A stretch of 39,664 bases of DNA from a virus, in the IMG/VR virus record IMGVR_UViG_3300045999_001070, positions 1-39,664 of that record; one strand, written 5' to 3'. Each line of letters starts with the position of its first letter. The stretch's first letter is position 1. Made by a program: the position numbers and the translations under genes. This document shows, one piece after another, positions 1 through 6,537 of the stretch. The notes beneath the pieces are model-generated. The model was not told the origin of the DNA. It made no database searches and worked only from the letters and a program-made list of their open reading frames with translations.

Positions 1-60
1 AGCAGACAGGATGTTGCTGAGCTTATCTTAAAACAACCACATCACGGGGATTTGCAATGA
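1..60 (+). CDS. 3' end of small hypothetical gene (truncated by window edge)
   Basis: The last 19 codons and stop of a gene whose full-length homologue lies at 36409-36618. The frame ends in ...KQPHHGDLQ, identical to that protein's C-terminus, while the residues just before it differ (SRQDVAEL here, DRQEIAEL there). The TGA stop overlaps the exonuclease ATG (ATGA), as in the right copy. The missing 5' part lies outside the window. Function unknown. Confidence 0.85.
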   Translation, partial: SRQDVAELILKQPHHGDLQ

Positions 61-962
61 CAAGCGTAAACACAGATGATTTTGCACCAGAGGTACGTAA
101 TGCAGCATGGTGGTCAAGTGACAGCCGCCTAGCAGCTAACGGTCGCGCTGCTGACGCAATCCTAGTTAAGCAAGGAAAGAAGGAGCCGCCTGATCTATCT
201 GAGGTGGAAGAAGTACAAATGGGTAAGGTGATGGAGCCAACTATTGCCAGACTATTTCAAGACAAGCACAAGATAGAACTCAAGGACGCTGACTATGTTC
301 TTTCGCATAAGACTGAACCGTGGCTTAAATCTCATTTTGATTACGTCTCAGCAAATGGACGAATACTCGTTGAATGCAAAAACTACAACGCTGGCGTTTT
401 GTCTAAGTTCGACGAAGAAACAAACATGGTTCCTGCTGCTGATATGGCGCAACTCGTACACGAAGCTACCTGTCATAACGTGGATGAGATTTATCTTGCG
501 GTCTTGTTTGGAGGACAGAAGTTCAGAACATTCCACTTCACTATCACGCAGGAGATGAAGGATGAGCTTATCAAAGAGATGGCAAAGCTTTGGGCAATTG
601 TCGTATCGAATGCCGAGCCGCAAGCTAGTGATGTTGAATCAACCAAGCTTATCTGGCCTACTTCGAGTGAGGAGATCGCAACTGCTACTGGCGCGGTGGA
701 ACAAGCTTGTTCTGTCCTTAGTGAATACAAGGCACGTATTAAACAGCTTGAAACCGAAGCGGAGAAGGTTGAAGTTGCGATTAGGGAATACATGGGTACG
801 AAAGGTGCGCTGGTTAGCGTGGATGGAAAGACGCTTGTAACGTGGCGTAACTCTAAAGCAAGCATGAAGTTCTCAGGCGAATTATTTAAACAGGCTATGC
901 CAGACGTTTATCAAAAGTTTGTGGTTGAAGTAAATGGTTCACGTAGGTTCTTACTTAAATAA
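57..962 (+). CDS. YqaJ/lambda-exonuclease-like viral recombinase (copy A)
   Basis: A 301-residue protein of the YqaJ viral exonuclease family, which belongs to the PD-(D/E)XK superfamily. Such enzymes resect double-stranded DNA ends 5' to 3' and hand the single strand to an annealing protein. Visible motifs are a GKVMEP segment (56-61), an acidic HFDY motif (Asp95) and ECK (Glu106-Lys108), together the metal-binding core. The C-terminal third (about 215-250) is Glu/Lys-rich and probably helical. A GGGGAT Shine-Dalgarno site lies 5 nt before the ATG, which overlaps the upstream stop. The RecT-like gene two genes downstream supports a phage Exo/annealase pair. The homologue at 36615-37520 differs at about 24 residues, concentrated near the C-terminus. 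Confidence 0.88.
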   Translation: MTSVNTDDFAPEVRNAAWWSSDSRLAANGRAADAILVKQGKKEPPDLSEVEEVQMGKVMEPTIARLFQDKHKIELKDADYVLSHKTEPWLKSHFDYVSANGRILVECKNYNAGVLSKFDEETNMVPAADMAQLVHEATCHNVDEIYLAVLFGGQKFRTFHFTITQEMKDELIKEMAKLWAIVVSNAEPQASDVESTKLIWPTSSEEIATATGAVEQACSVLSEYKARIKQLETEAEKVEVAIREYMGTKGALVSVDGKTLVTWRNSKASMKFSGELFKQAMPDVYQKFVVEVNGSRRFLLK

Positions 963-972
963 AGGGGATGAG

Positions 973-1155
973 ATGAAAGCTTTTCCAACACCAAGCCAAC
1001 AAACTGAACAGGGCATGGACTTGCGTGATTATTTTGCAGCACAAGCTATGCAATCGTTACTGTGGAGTCCTGATGCTAATTTAAATTCTAAAGATGATGT
1101 TTGTACAGCAGCTTATGAATATGCAGATGAGATGATGAAAGCGAGGACACAATGA
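973..1155 (+). CDS. Small conserved hypothetical protein, 60 aa (copy A)
   Basis: The start at 973 is chosen because GGGG lies 5 nt upstream; an earlier in-frame Met at 934 would sit inside the exonuclease gene. The middle and C-terminal part (DYFAAQAMQSLL, then AYEYADEMMKAR) is predicted helical and conserved in the homologue at 37531-37710, whereas the N-terminal 17 residues differ. I know this type of sequence from other phages only as an unnamed small protein beside recombination genes. The stop overlaps the next ATG by 4 bp, so the gene is probably translationally coupled to the annealing protein. Function unknown. Confidence 0.8.
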   Translation: MKAFPTPSQQTEQGMDLRDYFAAQAMQSLLWSPDANLNSKDDVCTAAYEYADEMMKARTQ

Positions 1156-1961
1156 GCAATATAGTTCCGTATCAAGATATAGAAAAGATGGCAGTAGTTA
1201 TAGCAAAGTCTGGATTGTTTAACGTCAAGACAGAACAAGAAGCTATGGCGTTGATGCTGATAGCACAGGCAGAAGGATCACACCCTGCTGCGGCTGCGCG
1301 TGACTATCACGTTATTCAGGGTAGGCCAGCATTAAAAGCAGACGCAATGATGGCTAGGTTCCAGCAAGCAGGTGGGAAAGTAGAGTGGAAGGAATATACA
1401 GATGACTGCGTTACTGGTGTTTTTAGTCATCCCGCTGGTGGGTCTTTGTCTGTCACTTGGACTATCGAGATGGGAAAGAATATCGGGTTGGTTAAACCGG
1501 GTAGTGGATGGCACAAATATCCTAGAGCTATGCTCAGAGCGCGTTGCATCTCAGAAGGTATCCGATCCGTATATCCCGGCTGTGTCGCAGGTGTTTACAC
1601 GCCAGAGGAAGTACAGGACATGGAGCCGCCAAAGCACCATCAGGAAGTTGACATGGGTAAAGCGGAAGTCGTAGTTGAGGAAATAAAGAAAGCGAAAGAA
1701 AGAAAAGAAGGTGAAGTTTTTTTGCCGCTGTACGTACCGGGGATAGAGGAGCCGTTCAGCGAGTCCACGGATTTAGCAGAGTGGGAGATTTCTTTTCACG
1801 ACATGGTTCACAAAATAAAGGCAAGCCAAAAGCTTACTAGCGATGTCAAACGCGAAAAGCTAAAGATGCTTAAAGATGCAAACGGTGAAGTGATAGACAC
1901 ACTAGACGCGCCTACCAAAATGAAAGTAATGGCGGCTGCAAATTCTCTGGAGGAAGTATGA
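1152..1961 (+). CDS. recT-like: RecT-like single-strand annealing protein (copy A)
   Basis: A 269-residue protein resembling phage RecT-family annealing proteins, which bind single-stranded DNA exposed by a partner exonuclease and anneal it to a complementary strand. The conserved core spans about residues 20-155: GLFNVKT, LIAQAEGSHPAAAARDYHVI, a run around residues 60-70 (RPALKADAMMARF), a KYPRAMLRARCISEGIR stretch and GVYTPEEV. The C-terminal third is Lys/Glu-rich with no recognised domain. Position next to a YqaJ exonuclease and an SSB-like protein fits. The ATG overlaps the preceding stop, and its own stop overlaps the next start. The 37707-38516 homologue differs at about 24 of 269 positions. 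Family assignment is by sequence pattern only. Confidence 0.72.
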   Translation: MSNIVPYQDIEKMAVVIAKSGLFNVKTEQEAMALMLIAQAEGSHPAAAARDYHVIQGRPALKADAMMARFQQAGGKVEWKEYTDDCVTGVFSHPAGGSLSVTWTIEMGKNIGLVKPGSGWHKYPRAMLRARCISEGIRSVYPGCVAGVYTPEEVQDMEPPKHHQEVDMGKAEVVVEEIKKAKERKEGEVFLPLYVPGIEEPFSESTDLAEWEISFHDMVHKIKASQKLTSDVKREKLKMLKDANGEVIDTLDAPTKMKVMAAANSLEEV

Positions 1962-2239
1962 AGAACCACAACGAACGCCCCGGCAAGGGAGTGTTATTTA
2001 CTAACGACAAACGTAAGACAGACACACAACCTCACCTTAAAGGTGGCTTCACTGCTGACAGAGACATTAAAGCAGGTGAGTGGGTCAAGCTTGCAGGATG
2101 GCGCAAACCTACTCCGGTAGGTGAGCTTATATCACTGGCACAGGATAACTTCATGCCTGATCCAAACTACAAGAAACCTACTGAGGGCAGCACAGTAAGA
2201 GAGTACAGCCCACACAGAGATGAAGAAATCCCATTCTGA
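1958..2239 (+). CDS. Small protein with SSB-like acidic tip (copy A)
   Basis: A 93-residue protein ending in RDEEIPF, very like the acidic DDDIPF tip through which bacterial SSB recruits repair and replication proteins. The body has an NDKRKTDTQPHLKGG segment followed by WVKLAGWRKPT and a GELISL strand, a pattern seen in small phage proteins with an OB-like or DUF736-like look. Its place right after the annealing protein suggests it coats single strands or docks host SSB partners in recombination; this is inference. It overlaps the genes on both sides. The copy at 38513-38794 is nearly identical, with changes clustered near the C-terminus. Confidence 0.7.
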   Translation: MKNHNERPGKGVLFTNDKRKTDTQPHLKGGFTADRDIKAGEWVKLAGWRKPTPVGELISLAQDNFMPDPNYKKPTEGSTVREYSPHRDEEIPF

Positions 2240-2559
2240 TGGCTGCTAGTCGCTCACCCACACAACGAAGCCTTGAGTATTTAAGAGAGCAAGGCTACCA
2301 CTGCGAAGTAGTAGAGAAGTGGAATTCTTTTACCAAACAAAGGAAGGACTTGTGGGGGTGGTGCGACATTCTAGCTATACGTAAGGATGAAGTTCTAGCG
2401 GTACAGGTAACGGCTTCTGCTGTTGCTAACCGCATAAAGAAGATTCAAGAATCGACCACGGTTGCGCTAGTTAGAGATGCTGGTATCAAAATTCATGTAC
2501 ACGGCTGGCGTAAGAACAGTAAAGGCAGATACGTCATTAGAGTGGAGGATATATCGTGA
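2239..2559 (+). CDS. Putative PD-(D/E)XK-type small nuclease / resolvase-like protein (copy A)
   Basis: A 106-residue protein with the outline of a small restriction-endonuclease-fold enzyme: an N-terminal helix (about 6-19), then Asp37 and Asp43 in DLWGWCDILAI, and a strand with AVQVT (Gln56, Thr58) where ExK is usual. The C-terminal half is basic (GWRKNSKGRYVIRV). QxT in place of ExK means catalysis is not assured; it may be a divergent active site or a DNA-binding relic. The position in the recombination operon fits a junction-processing role. The ATG overlaps the previous TGA by one base, and the stop overlaps the following GTG start. In copy B the 5' junction of this gene is where the HNH segment is inserted. 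Confidence 0.55.
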   Translation: MAASRSPTQRSLEYLREQGYHCEVVEKWNSFTKQRKDLWGWCDILAIRKDEVLAVQVTASAVANRIKKIQESTTVALVRDAGIKIHVHGWRKNSKGRYVIRVEDIS

Positions 2560-2762
2560 ATGCTGCAAATTTTGATAAGTCTGAACGATTACAGAAAGTA
2601 GCAAATCTTTTGGGGCGGGGAGGGGAATACACAACCCTAGACATTATCCAGAAGGCAGGAGTGTGTGCAGTCAATAGCATTATTTCAGAACTCAGAGCTA
2701 ACGGTTACAGCATTGACTGTCAGCGTAGAGCAGACAAATGGTTTTACAGGATGAACAAATGA
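2556..2762 (+). CDS. Winged-helix DNA-binding protein, 68 aa
   Basis: The start is GTG, overlapping the upstream stop in GTGA. The sequence reads as a small helix-turn-helix domain: a helix over KVANLLGRGGEYT, then TLDIIQKAGVCAVNSIISELR as the turn and recognition helix, then a beta-wing ending in DKWFYRMNK. Phages often carry such domains as small regulators or accessory replication proteins. The first 32 bases are repeated exactly at 39633-39664, where the window ends. The target is unknown. Confidence 0.65.
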   Translation: MNAANFDKSERLQKVANLLGRGGEYTTLDIIQKAGVCAVNSIISELRANGYSIDCQRRADKWFYRMNK

Positions 2763-3214
2763 AGCCAATTACTAAAGATCGTATCGAAGAAAAGATTGAG
2801 CGCATCACTGAAAGTGGCTGTTGGATTTGGATGGGGGCAACTACGGTCAGAGGATACGGTCAACTTCTAAGCAACAACAGAAAGTTTTATGCTCACAGAG
2901 CAAGCTATGAAGCCTTCATTGGTGAGATACCAAAAGGTATGTATGTTTGTCATGCTTGTGACAATGTTTATTGTGTTAATCCAGCACACCTTTTTTTAGG
3001 CACTCAAAAGCAAAACCTTGAGGATATGGCAAGAAAAGGACGCAGCACGATTGGAGAACGGAATCCAATGGCTAAATTGAAAGAAGAAGACGTACAAAAG
3101 ATTAAAGCCGAAATTGATTATGGTCTTTCAAATTCAGATATAGCTATAAATTATTCGGTGTCTCGCCAAACAATAAACAATATTAGAAACGGAAAGGCTT
3201 GGAATCATGTCTAA
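2759..3214 (+). CDS. HNH homing endonuclease with C-terminal HTH
   Basis: A 151-residue free-standing endonuclease. The N-terminal part has GCWIWMG and a YAHRASYE helix, followed by the HNH core VCHACDNVYCVNPAHLFLG, with Cys pairs for zinc and the Asn/His metal-site residues. The C-terminal 45 residues (LKEEDVQKIK to the end) form a helix-turn-helix typical of NUMOD-type DNA-recognition modules. The start at 2759 is preferred over 2738 because it makes an ATGA overlap with the upstream stop. Similar in layout to the HNH protein at 24812-25279. Such genes nick cognate DNA lacking the insertion and spread between related phages. The 3' end overlaps the following gene by 8 bp. Confidence 0.88.
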   Translation: MKPITKDRIEEKIERITESGCWIWMGATTVRGYGQLLSNNRKFYAHRASYEAFIGEIPKGMYVCHACDNVYCVNPAHLFLGTQKQNLEDMARKGRSTIGERNPMAKLKEEDVQKIKAEIDYGLSNSDIAINYSVSRQTINNIRNGKAWNHV

Positions 3215-3950
3215 CATAAAAGTTTTCATTTCGACACCTATGTACGGAGGCCAGTGTTACGGCTTCTACGCTCAGAGCTTGCTACAGCTTAATAATCTGT
3301 TACGAGATAACAATATAGAAAGCATGATGTCATTCATGTTTAACGAGAGCTTGATTACTCGCGGCAGGAATGCACTAGCACATGGCTTTATGAAGACAGA
3401 TTGCACACATCTATTCTTTATTGACGCAGACATACAGTTCCATGCTCCTGATGTTCTGCAAATGATTGAAGAAGACAAGGATGTAATCTGTGGAATCTAT
3501 CCTAAAAAAGAAATTGATTGGAATGGTATCAAGAATGCAGTAGATGCTGGAGTACCTGTAGAACATCTGAAATACTTTACGGGCGCTTTTGTGGTCAACC
3601 TTAAAAATTATGAAGGTTCTGCCACTGTGCCTGTTGATAAGCCCGTAGAGATATGGAATGGCGGCACTGGATTCATGTTAATTAAACGTGAAGTGTTTGA
3701 AAAGCTAAAGCCAATAGTGCCGTGGTACGTCAACGATGTTCTTGATCTGTCTGGAACTATGGGAGCAGAACAAATCAGCCAGTATTTTACTGAAAGTATA
3801 GAGCCAGAAACTAAACGACTTCTGTCTGAAGACTATCATTTCTGTAAGACATGGCGTGATAACGGTGGTGAGATATGGGGAGCACCGTGGGCAGGTCTGA
3901 CGCATATAGGAACCTACGCATTCGATGGCAAACTACTACCAGCACCATAA
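3207..3950 (+). CDS. Glycosyltransferase-like protein (GT-A fold, DxD)
   Basis: A 247-residue protein resembling phage glycosyltransferases of the GT-A type: an N-terminal strand KVFISTPMYGG, a conserved NESLITRGRNALAHGFM helix, then LFFIDADI with the metal and sugar-nucleotide-binding DAD (73-75), and DVICGIYPKK. A later GGTGFMLIKREVFEKL segment fits the second half of the fold. It could glycosylate phage DNA, virion proteins or a host surface target; nothing here shows which. It starts inside the end of the HNH gene with only a moderate Shine-Dalgarno (AAAGG). Other glycan-type genes in this genome lie at 30255-31034 and 31031-31543. Confidence 0.72.
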   Translation: MSNIKVFISTPMYGGQCYGFYAQSLLQLNNLLRDNNIESMMSFMFNESLITRGRNALAHGFMKTDCTHLFFIDADIQFHAPDVLQMIEEDKDVICGIYPKKEIDWNGIKNAVDAGVPVEHLKYFTGAFVVNLKNYEGSATVPVDKPVEIWNGGTGFMLIKREVFEKLKPIVPWYVNDVLDLSGTMGAEQISQYFTESIEPETKRLLSEDYHFCKTWRDNGGEIWGAPWAGLTHIGTYAFDGKLLPAP

Positions 3951-3959
3951 GGAGATAAC

Positions 3960-4199
3960 ATGATTGAAGGTACACCCACACAAAGACCATTCTTTGCTTT
4001 GTTCGATCACATTATGGAAAAGCATAATCTAAAGAACGATGCGAGACTTTATGAATTCTTTGATAAAAAGATGAGTAGGCCAGACATATCTAAGTTTCGT
4101 CATCGCAGAAAGAAAATGGGAGCTGGTCACATTCTCTTGATACATGAGAAATTAGGTATGCCCGTTGCTGACATACGTAGTTTTTTAGAGCAGGAGTAA
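3960..4199 (+). CDS. Small HTH (Cro/C1-like) DNA-binding protein
   Basis: A 79-residue protein with a repressor-like helix-turn-helix: HNLKNDARLYEFFDKKMSRP is the positioning pair, DISKFRHRRKKMG the recognition region, and HILLIHEKLGMPVADIRSFL the closing helices. Close look-alikes are common in Burkholderiales genomes and their phages, which is one hint to the host. AAGGAGATAAC directly before the ATG is a strong ribosome site. Whether it represses early genes or is a host-directed regulator cannot be told. Confidence 0.7.
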   Translation: MIEGTPTQRPFFALFDHIMEKHNLKNDARLYEFFDKKMSRPDISKFRHRRKKMGAGHILLIHEKLGMPVADIRSFLEQE

Positions 4200-4201
4200 C
4201 T

Positions 4202-4312
4202 ATGGAAGCCTTCACCATCATTACGTTTATTGGTGGCTTCCTAGTTGGGGCTGGTATTGCTACAGCAGTTATCTTCGGCTTTTTCTTTTGGCTGTTTTCG
4301 CGGAGCGAATAA
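4202..4312 (+). CDS. Single-span membrane peptide, 36 aa
   Basis: A short reading frame directly after the HTH gene, with GGAG in the end of that gene about 8 nt before the ATG. The peptide starts MEAFTIITF and has one long hydrophobic segment (about residues 5-31, ending FGFFFWLF) before SRSE. No family recognised. Its last 44 bp overlap, on the opposite strand, the 3' end of the last late gene, so at least one transcript here reads through coding sequence of the other strand. Confidence 0.5.
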   Translation: MEAFTIITFIGGFLVGAGIATAVIFGFFFWLFSRSE

Positions 4313-4424
4313 ATGACTGAGCCGTGGGGGCGCCTTTGCTCCCCGGCTGTCTCATTCTCTCACCGCTGCCAGCTTTGATACGCTGACGTTTAGCATGGAT
4401 GTTTGCGTATAGTCCGGGTTTCAT
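4269..4424 (-). CDS. Small basic conserved phage protein, 51 aa
   Basis: Begins MKPGLYANIHAKRQRIKAGS and continues with GERMRQPGSKGAPTAQSF, a pattern I recognise from many tailed phages as a short, Lys/Arg-rich conserved protein encoded near structural or lysis genes. No function is established; a minor virion or DNA-associated role is possible. The start forms an ATGA overlap with the 86-aa gene upstream. It is the last gene of the leftward late operon and overlaps antisense the membrane peptide at 4202-4312. No intrinsic terminator follows. Confidence 0.8.
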   Translation of the reverse strand: MKPGLYANIHAKRQRIKAGSGERMRQPGSKGAPTAQSFIRSAKTAKRKSRR

Positions 4425-4681
4425 CGGCATTTCCATCTCCGCATAGATGCTCTAGCGCGTTCTGAATTCTTAGCTGTCTTAACAATTGCGCCCATCCTTG
4501 CACAGAAGGATGCTCGTCTGCCAGCCTCAGACTTGCTAGGCTTGCTGGTAGTCACTGGAGGCTTGAGATTGCTTCCTGTCTCACGATTGTACTTAGCCCT
4601 ACCCTTGGCAGTTAAGCCAGCACCTTTGCTTGCTGGTAGCTTCTCACCACGGCCTACAGCTAAACTAGGATTCTTAGGCAT
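4421..4681 (-). CDS. Small basic conserved phage protein (DUF6321-like), 86 aa
   Basis: The start at 4681 is chosen because GGAG lies 7 nt upstream and the ATG overlaps the endolysin stop by one base; an earlier Met at 4693 is inside the endolysin gene. Signature segments are GLTAKGRAKYNRETGSNLK, RRASFCARMG and a C-terminal MRRWKCR, which match a widespread small phage protein family of unknown function. The protein is very basic with two Cys. It probably accompanies the virion or packaging, given its constant company with late genes; this is inference. Confidence 0.78.
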   Translation of the reverse strand: MPKNPSLAVGRGEKLPASKGAGLTAKGRAKYNRETGSNLKPPVTTSKPSKSEAGRRASFCARMGAIVKTAKNSERARASMRRWKCR

Positions 4682-5061
4682 TAGTAACTCCACACAGTAG
4701 GACGGTTAGGGCTAGTAGTTAGATCAACATGAATAAATCTTCCTGCGCCTTTCTGCTGTACACCTATCCCTGTAAATTCTAACTCCATAGCAAGCGACAA
4801 AACCTGATGCGCTTCTGAACCACTAACGCCTATGTCGCAAGCTAAACCTGTAGAGTGCGCCCCCGGAGATGCTTTCTTCGCCTCTATAGGATGTTTCGGG
4901 CAACGATAACCTGACGTTATCTTCATTGGTTTCCCGTACTTGTTCCGCAGTAGTTGAAGCTTGTCGAGTAAGCTTTCGTTTATTTCGTTTGCGCCACAAT
5001 GACTGCAAGAAAACTCCGCAGCGGTAAAGTTAGGGTACTTAGACCAATCTATTTTAGTCAC
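4681..5061 (-). CDS. Endolysin, peptidase M15 type
   Basis: A 126-residue zinc peptidase of the M15A group, which cleaves peptidoglycan stem peptides to release progeny. Zinc ligands are visible in HSTGLACD (His69, Asp76) and FIHVD (His111); the ITSGYRCPKHP stretch is the usual substrate-side strand. The start is GTG, overlapping the end of the holin gene by 8 bp, so the two lysis genes are coupled. No signal peptide, so release depends on the holin. The N-terminal CSHCGANE is a typical extra feature of phage members. Confidence 0.88.
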   Translation of the reverse strand: MTKIDWSKYPNFTAAEFSCSHCGANEINESLLDKLQLLRNKYGKPMKITSGYRCPKHPIEAKKASPGAHSTGLACDIGVSGSEAHQVLSLAMELEFTGIGVQQKGAGRFIHVDLTTSPNRPTVWSY

Positions 5062-5227
5062 GATTGTCAGATGTAATCATGCCGATCAAACCAGCAATAC
5101 CAAGACCAGCGGTAACAATAGCCTCAGTCATTGCCGGAGCAATAGGAACACCGATTGCAGTCAGAAACAGAATAGCACCACGCCAAGTAGATGGTTCTTT
5201 TGCTCTAGCTAAGAAGTAATATTTCAT
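5054..5227 (-). CDS. Putative holin, 57 aa
   Basis: A small membrane protein with two hydrophobic stretches (about 18-33 and 37-52) separated by a short PAMTE turn, and a charged N-terminus (MKYYFLARAKEPSTWRG). The size, the immediate overlap with the endolysin start and the ATGA overlap with the upstream gene fit a class II-like holin that opens the inner membrane at lysis. The sequence resembles proteins labelled holin in other phages, particularly the PSTWRG entry motif. Assignment rests on context and topology. Confidence 0.72.
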   Translation of the reverse strand: MKYYFLARAKEPSTWRGAILFLTAIGVPIAPAMTEAIVTAGLGIAGLIGMITSDNRD

Positions 5228-5571
5228 AGTCCCTCTCCGGGAGTAACGTAAAGCTTCGCATTGTTATGCGGAGCAATAATCCTTAAATATACTGTTTTAG
5301 TAGTGCTGCTCTGTGGGCCAGTAAAAACCTTCTCTGTATAAGGAGGAATCGCTACCACCGCAGCGCCAGATTCAGTAGGAATCGTTGCTGTAATATCTGT
5401 TGTTTGTCCATACGCAACAAAGACTGGATCATTCTTGTCTGTATTGAAAACAAGATATTGATTCACAGGGCTAACCGCAGTAATAGAAACAACATTACCC
5501 TGAGTATTTGCGGTAGCAGCCGTAGCTACAACGCAATTACCCATAGGTTGAAACGCAATATTATTAGCCAT
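5224..5571 (-). CDS. Small structural-type beta protein, 115 aa
   Basis: Rich in Thr, Val and Ala with predicted beta strands and no charged clusters. The pattern NQYLVFNTD..VFVAYGQTTD near the middle and LYVTPGEGL at the end parallel the 109-aa protein at 15135-15464 (NQYRVINAG..VFLGYGTTAD, VYITAGDGL), so the two are paralogues. ATG at 5571 is taken (TGATG overlap with the upstream stop) rather than the TTG one codon before. Probably a virion decoration or tail-associated protein; function not shown. Confidence 0.65.
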   Translation of the reverse strand: MANNIAFQPMGNCVVATAATANTQGNVVSITAVSPVNQYLVFNTDKNDPVFVAYGQTTDITATIPTESGAAVVAIPPYTEKVFTGPQSSTTKTVYLRIIAPHNNAKLYVTPGEGL

Positions 5572-5777
5572 CAATAAACCTTTTTCTGGCCTTTCACCAT
5601 ATCAGTCGGGCTATTCTTGCGGTCATCGGAACCGCTAAAACACCACATAGATTGAAAGCCACCTTTAGGCAAAGAGCCAGACTTGTAATATGGATCACCA
5701 CCAGCACTCATATCAGAAGGCATCTGAGGACGCATTGCCACACCGTTTTGTTGGTTATTCGTTTGATACTTTTTCAT
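5571..5777 (-). CDS. Small hypothetical protein, 68 aa
   Basis: A polar, Gly/Gln/Asn/Lys-rich protein (GGDPYYKSGSLPKGG, FSGSDDRKNSP) with no membrane segment or recognisable fold. AGGAG lies 8 nt before the ATG at 5777; a GTG one codon earlier is the alternative start. It overlaps the end of the upstream membrane-protein gene by 23 bp. Similar small disordered proteins occur in phage late operons, but I cannot assign a role. Confidence 0.6.
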   Translation of the reverse strand: MKKYQTNNQQNGVAMRPQMPSDMSAGGDPYYKSGSLPKGGFQSMWCFSGSDDRKNSPTDMVKGQKKVY

Positions 5778-5970
5778 CACTTAAACTCCTGTCTTTACGC
5801 AAAACCAAAAAGGTAAATATGGAAAAGATAGATAGCGCAGCTAATCTCTCCCACTGCGGCCCCCACATTGCCCACGCAGTCATTCCGCAAACCATGCTTA
5901 AAGCTAAAAATACTACTAACCTGCCAGCTAGTACGCTAAGTGCAATTCTGATAATAGAAGTAGCATCCAT
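5755..5970 (-). CDS. Two-span membrane protein, 71 aa
   Basis: Two hydrophobic segments (about 4-33 and 43-58) separated by WGPQWERLAA, and a charged C-terminus (RKDRSLSDEKVSNE). AAGGGGAT is well placed before the ATG. Topology and location among lysis-region genes allow an accessory holin or antiholin role, but there is no family match that I recognise. The 3' end overlaps the next gene in another frame. Confidence 0.62.
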   Translation of the reverse strand: MDATSIIRIALSVLAGRLVVFLALSMVCGMTAWAMWGPQWERLAALSIFSIFTFLVLRKDRSLSDEKVSNE

Positions 5971-6005
5971 GAATATCCCCTTATAACAATGGTATTCAAA
6001 TAATA

Positions 6006-6209
6006 CTACTCATCTTCATCATTTGCAAACCCGCTTCCCCACTCATCATCTGTTAGCTTTAGTTTAATAGCCTCCAGCTTCAAAGCTCGGTCTATGACTT
6101 TCATCTTCTCCGTAATGCTGGCGGTAGCATCTGCCATCACTTCCTTCAAAGACTTGCTGATTGCTTCTTCGAGTTCAGGATTTATCCCCTTATCCTTTTT
6201 CCTGCTCAT
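6006..6209 (-). CDS. Conserved acidic/helical phage protein, 67 aa
   Basis: A charged, probably all-helical protein. The stretch [24 protein letters not shown] is followed by [15 protein letters not shown] and an acidic [14 protein letters not shown] tail. I have seen this pattern in other phages as a conserved hypothetical in the late operon; an adaptor or small scaffold-type role is possible but unproven. The ATGA overlap with the upstream 49-aa gene implies coupled translation. Confidence 0.65.
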   Translation of the reverse strand: MSRKKDKGINPELEEAISKSLKEVMADATASITEKMKVIDRALKLEAIKLKLTDDEWGSGFANDEDE

Positions 6210-6355
6210 CGCATACGACCTCTAGCTTCTTTCTTTGCCTTACGAGCAACACTGTAAGCAATAGCTACGGCTTGCTTTTGAGGCTTGCCGCGCTTCATTT
6301 CCTTAGAAATGTTCTTGCTCATAGACTTCTGACTAAATCCTTTTACTAAAGGCAT
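6206..6355 (-). CDS. Small basic conserved phage protein, 49 aa
   Basis: Begins [20 protein letters not shown] and contains [24 protein letters not shown], a highly recurrent motif in small, Lys-rich tailed-phage proteins of unknown function (compare '[15 protein letters not shown]'). It probably binds DNA or packs in the virion; that is inferred from charge only. GGAG lies 8 nt before the ATG. It overlaps the next gene by ATGA. Confidence 0.8.
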   Translation of the reverse strand: MPLVKGFSQKSMSKNISKEMKRGKPQKQAVAIAYSVARKAKKEARGRMR

Positions 6356-6364
6356 AGCAGTCTC

Positions 6365-6535
6365 CTAGCGTTTCATCTTACGGTTGCCCATACGCATAGG
6401 CATAGAAGGCTTCAGAGTGCGTCCTAGATTCTTCTGAGCTTCAGCAGAGCCACGAACCTCATTCTCGCCAGCACGACGAGTATCGTCTTCCATCTTACGC
6501 ATTTCATCTTTTGAATAATCTTTACCGTACATCAT
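6365..6535 (-). CDS. Small basic hypothetical protein, 56 aa
   Basis: A Met/Arg/Lys-rich protein (MMYGKDYSKDEMRKMEDD at the start, GNRKMKR at the end). GGAGAG lies about 7 nt before the ATG at 6535, where the 682-aa gene ends; a second Met follows at once. One of three consecutive tiny basic proteins in the late region. Role unknown. Confidence 0.65.
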   Translation of the reverse strand: MMYGKDYSKDEMRKMEDDTRRAGENEVRGSAEAQKNLGRTLKPSMPMRMGNRKMKR

Positions 6536-6537
6536 AA

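Larger units (their letters stand above)
1..2587 (+). repeat. Diverged repeat copy A (recombination module)
   Basis: This segment corresponds to 36559-39664. Gene order and start/stop overlaps are the same, and the offset is 36558 at the exonuclease, 36555 from the annealing-protein gene on, and 37077 after the HNH insertion present only in the right copy. Differences are scattered single bases, many of them synonymous; the proteins are about 91-95 % identical by hand count. Exact terminal redundancy from headful packaging or a direct terminal repeat would be identical, so this is either two strain variants of one locus at the ends of an assembled circular genome or a true old duplication. 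Confidence 0.95.

Noticed and set aside
1-2587. Reading the end repeat as a normal direct terminal repeat or headful redundancy
   Set aside because: Such repeats are identical in sequence; here there are many substitutions and a 523-bp insertion.
4315-4352. Hairpin at the convergent operon ends, first taken as a bidirectional terminator
   Set aside because: It has no T-tract on either strand, its stem is interrupted, and it lies within the coding sequence of the 51-aa leftward gene.
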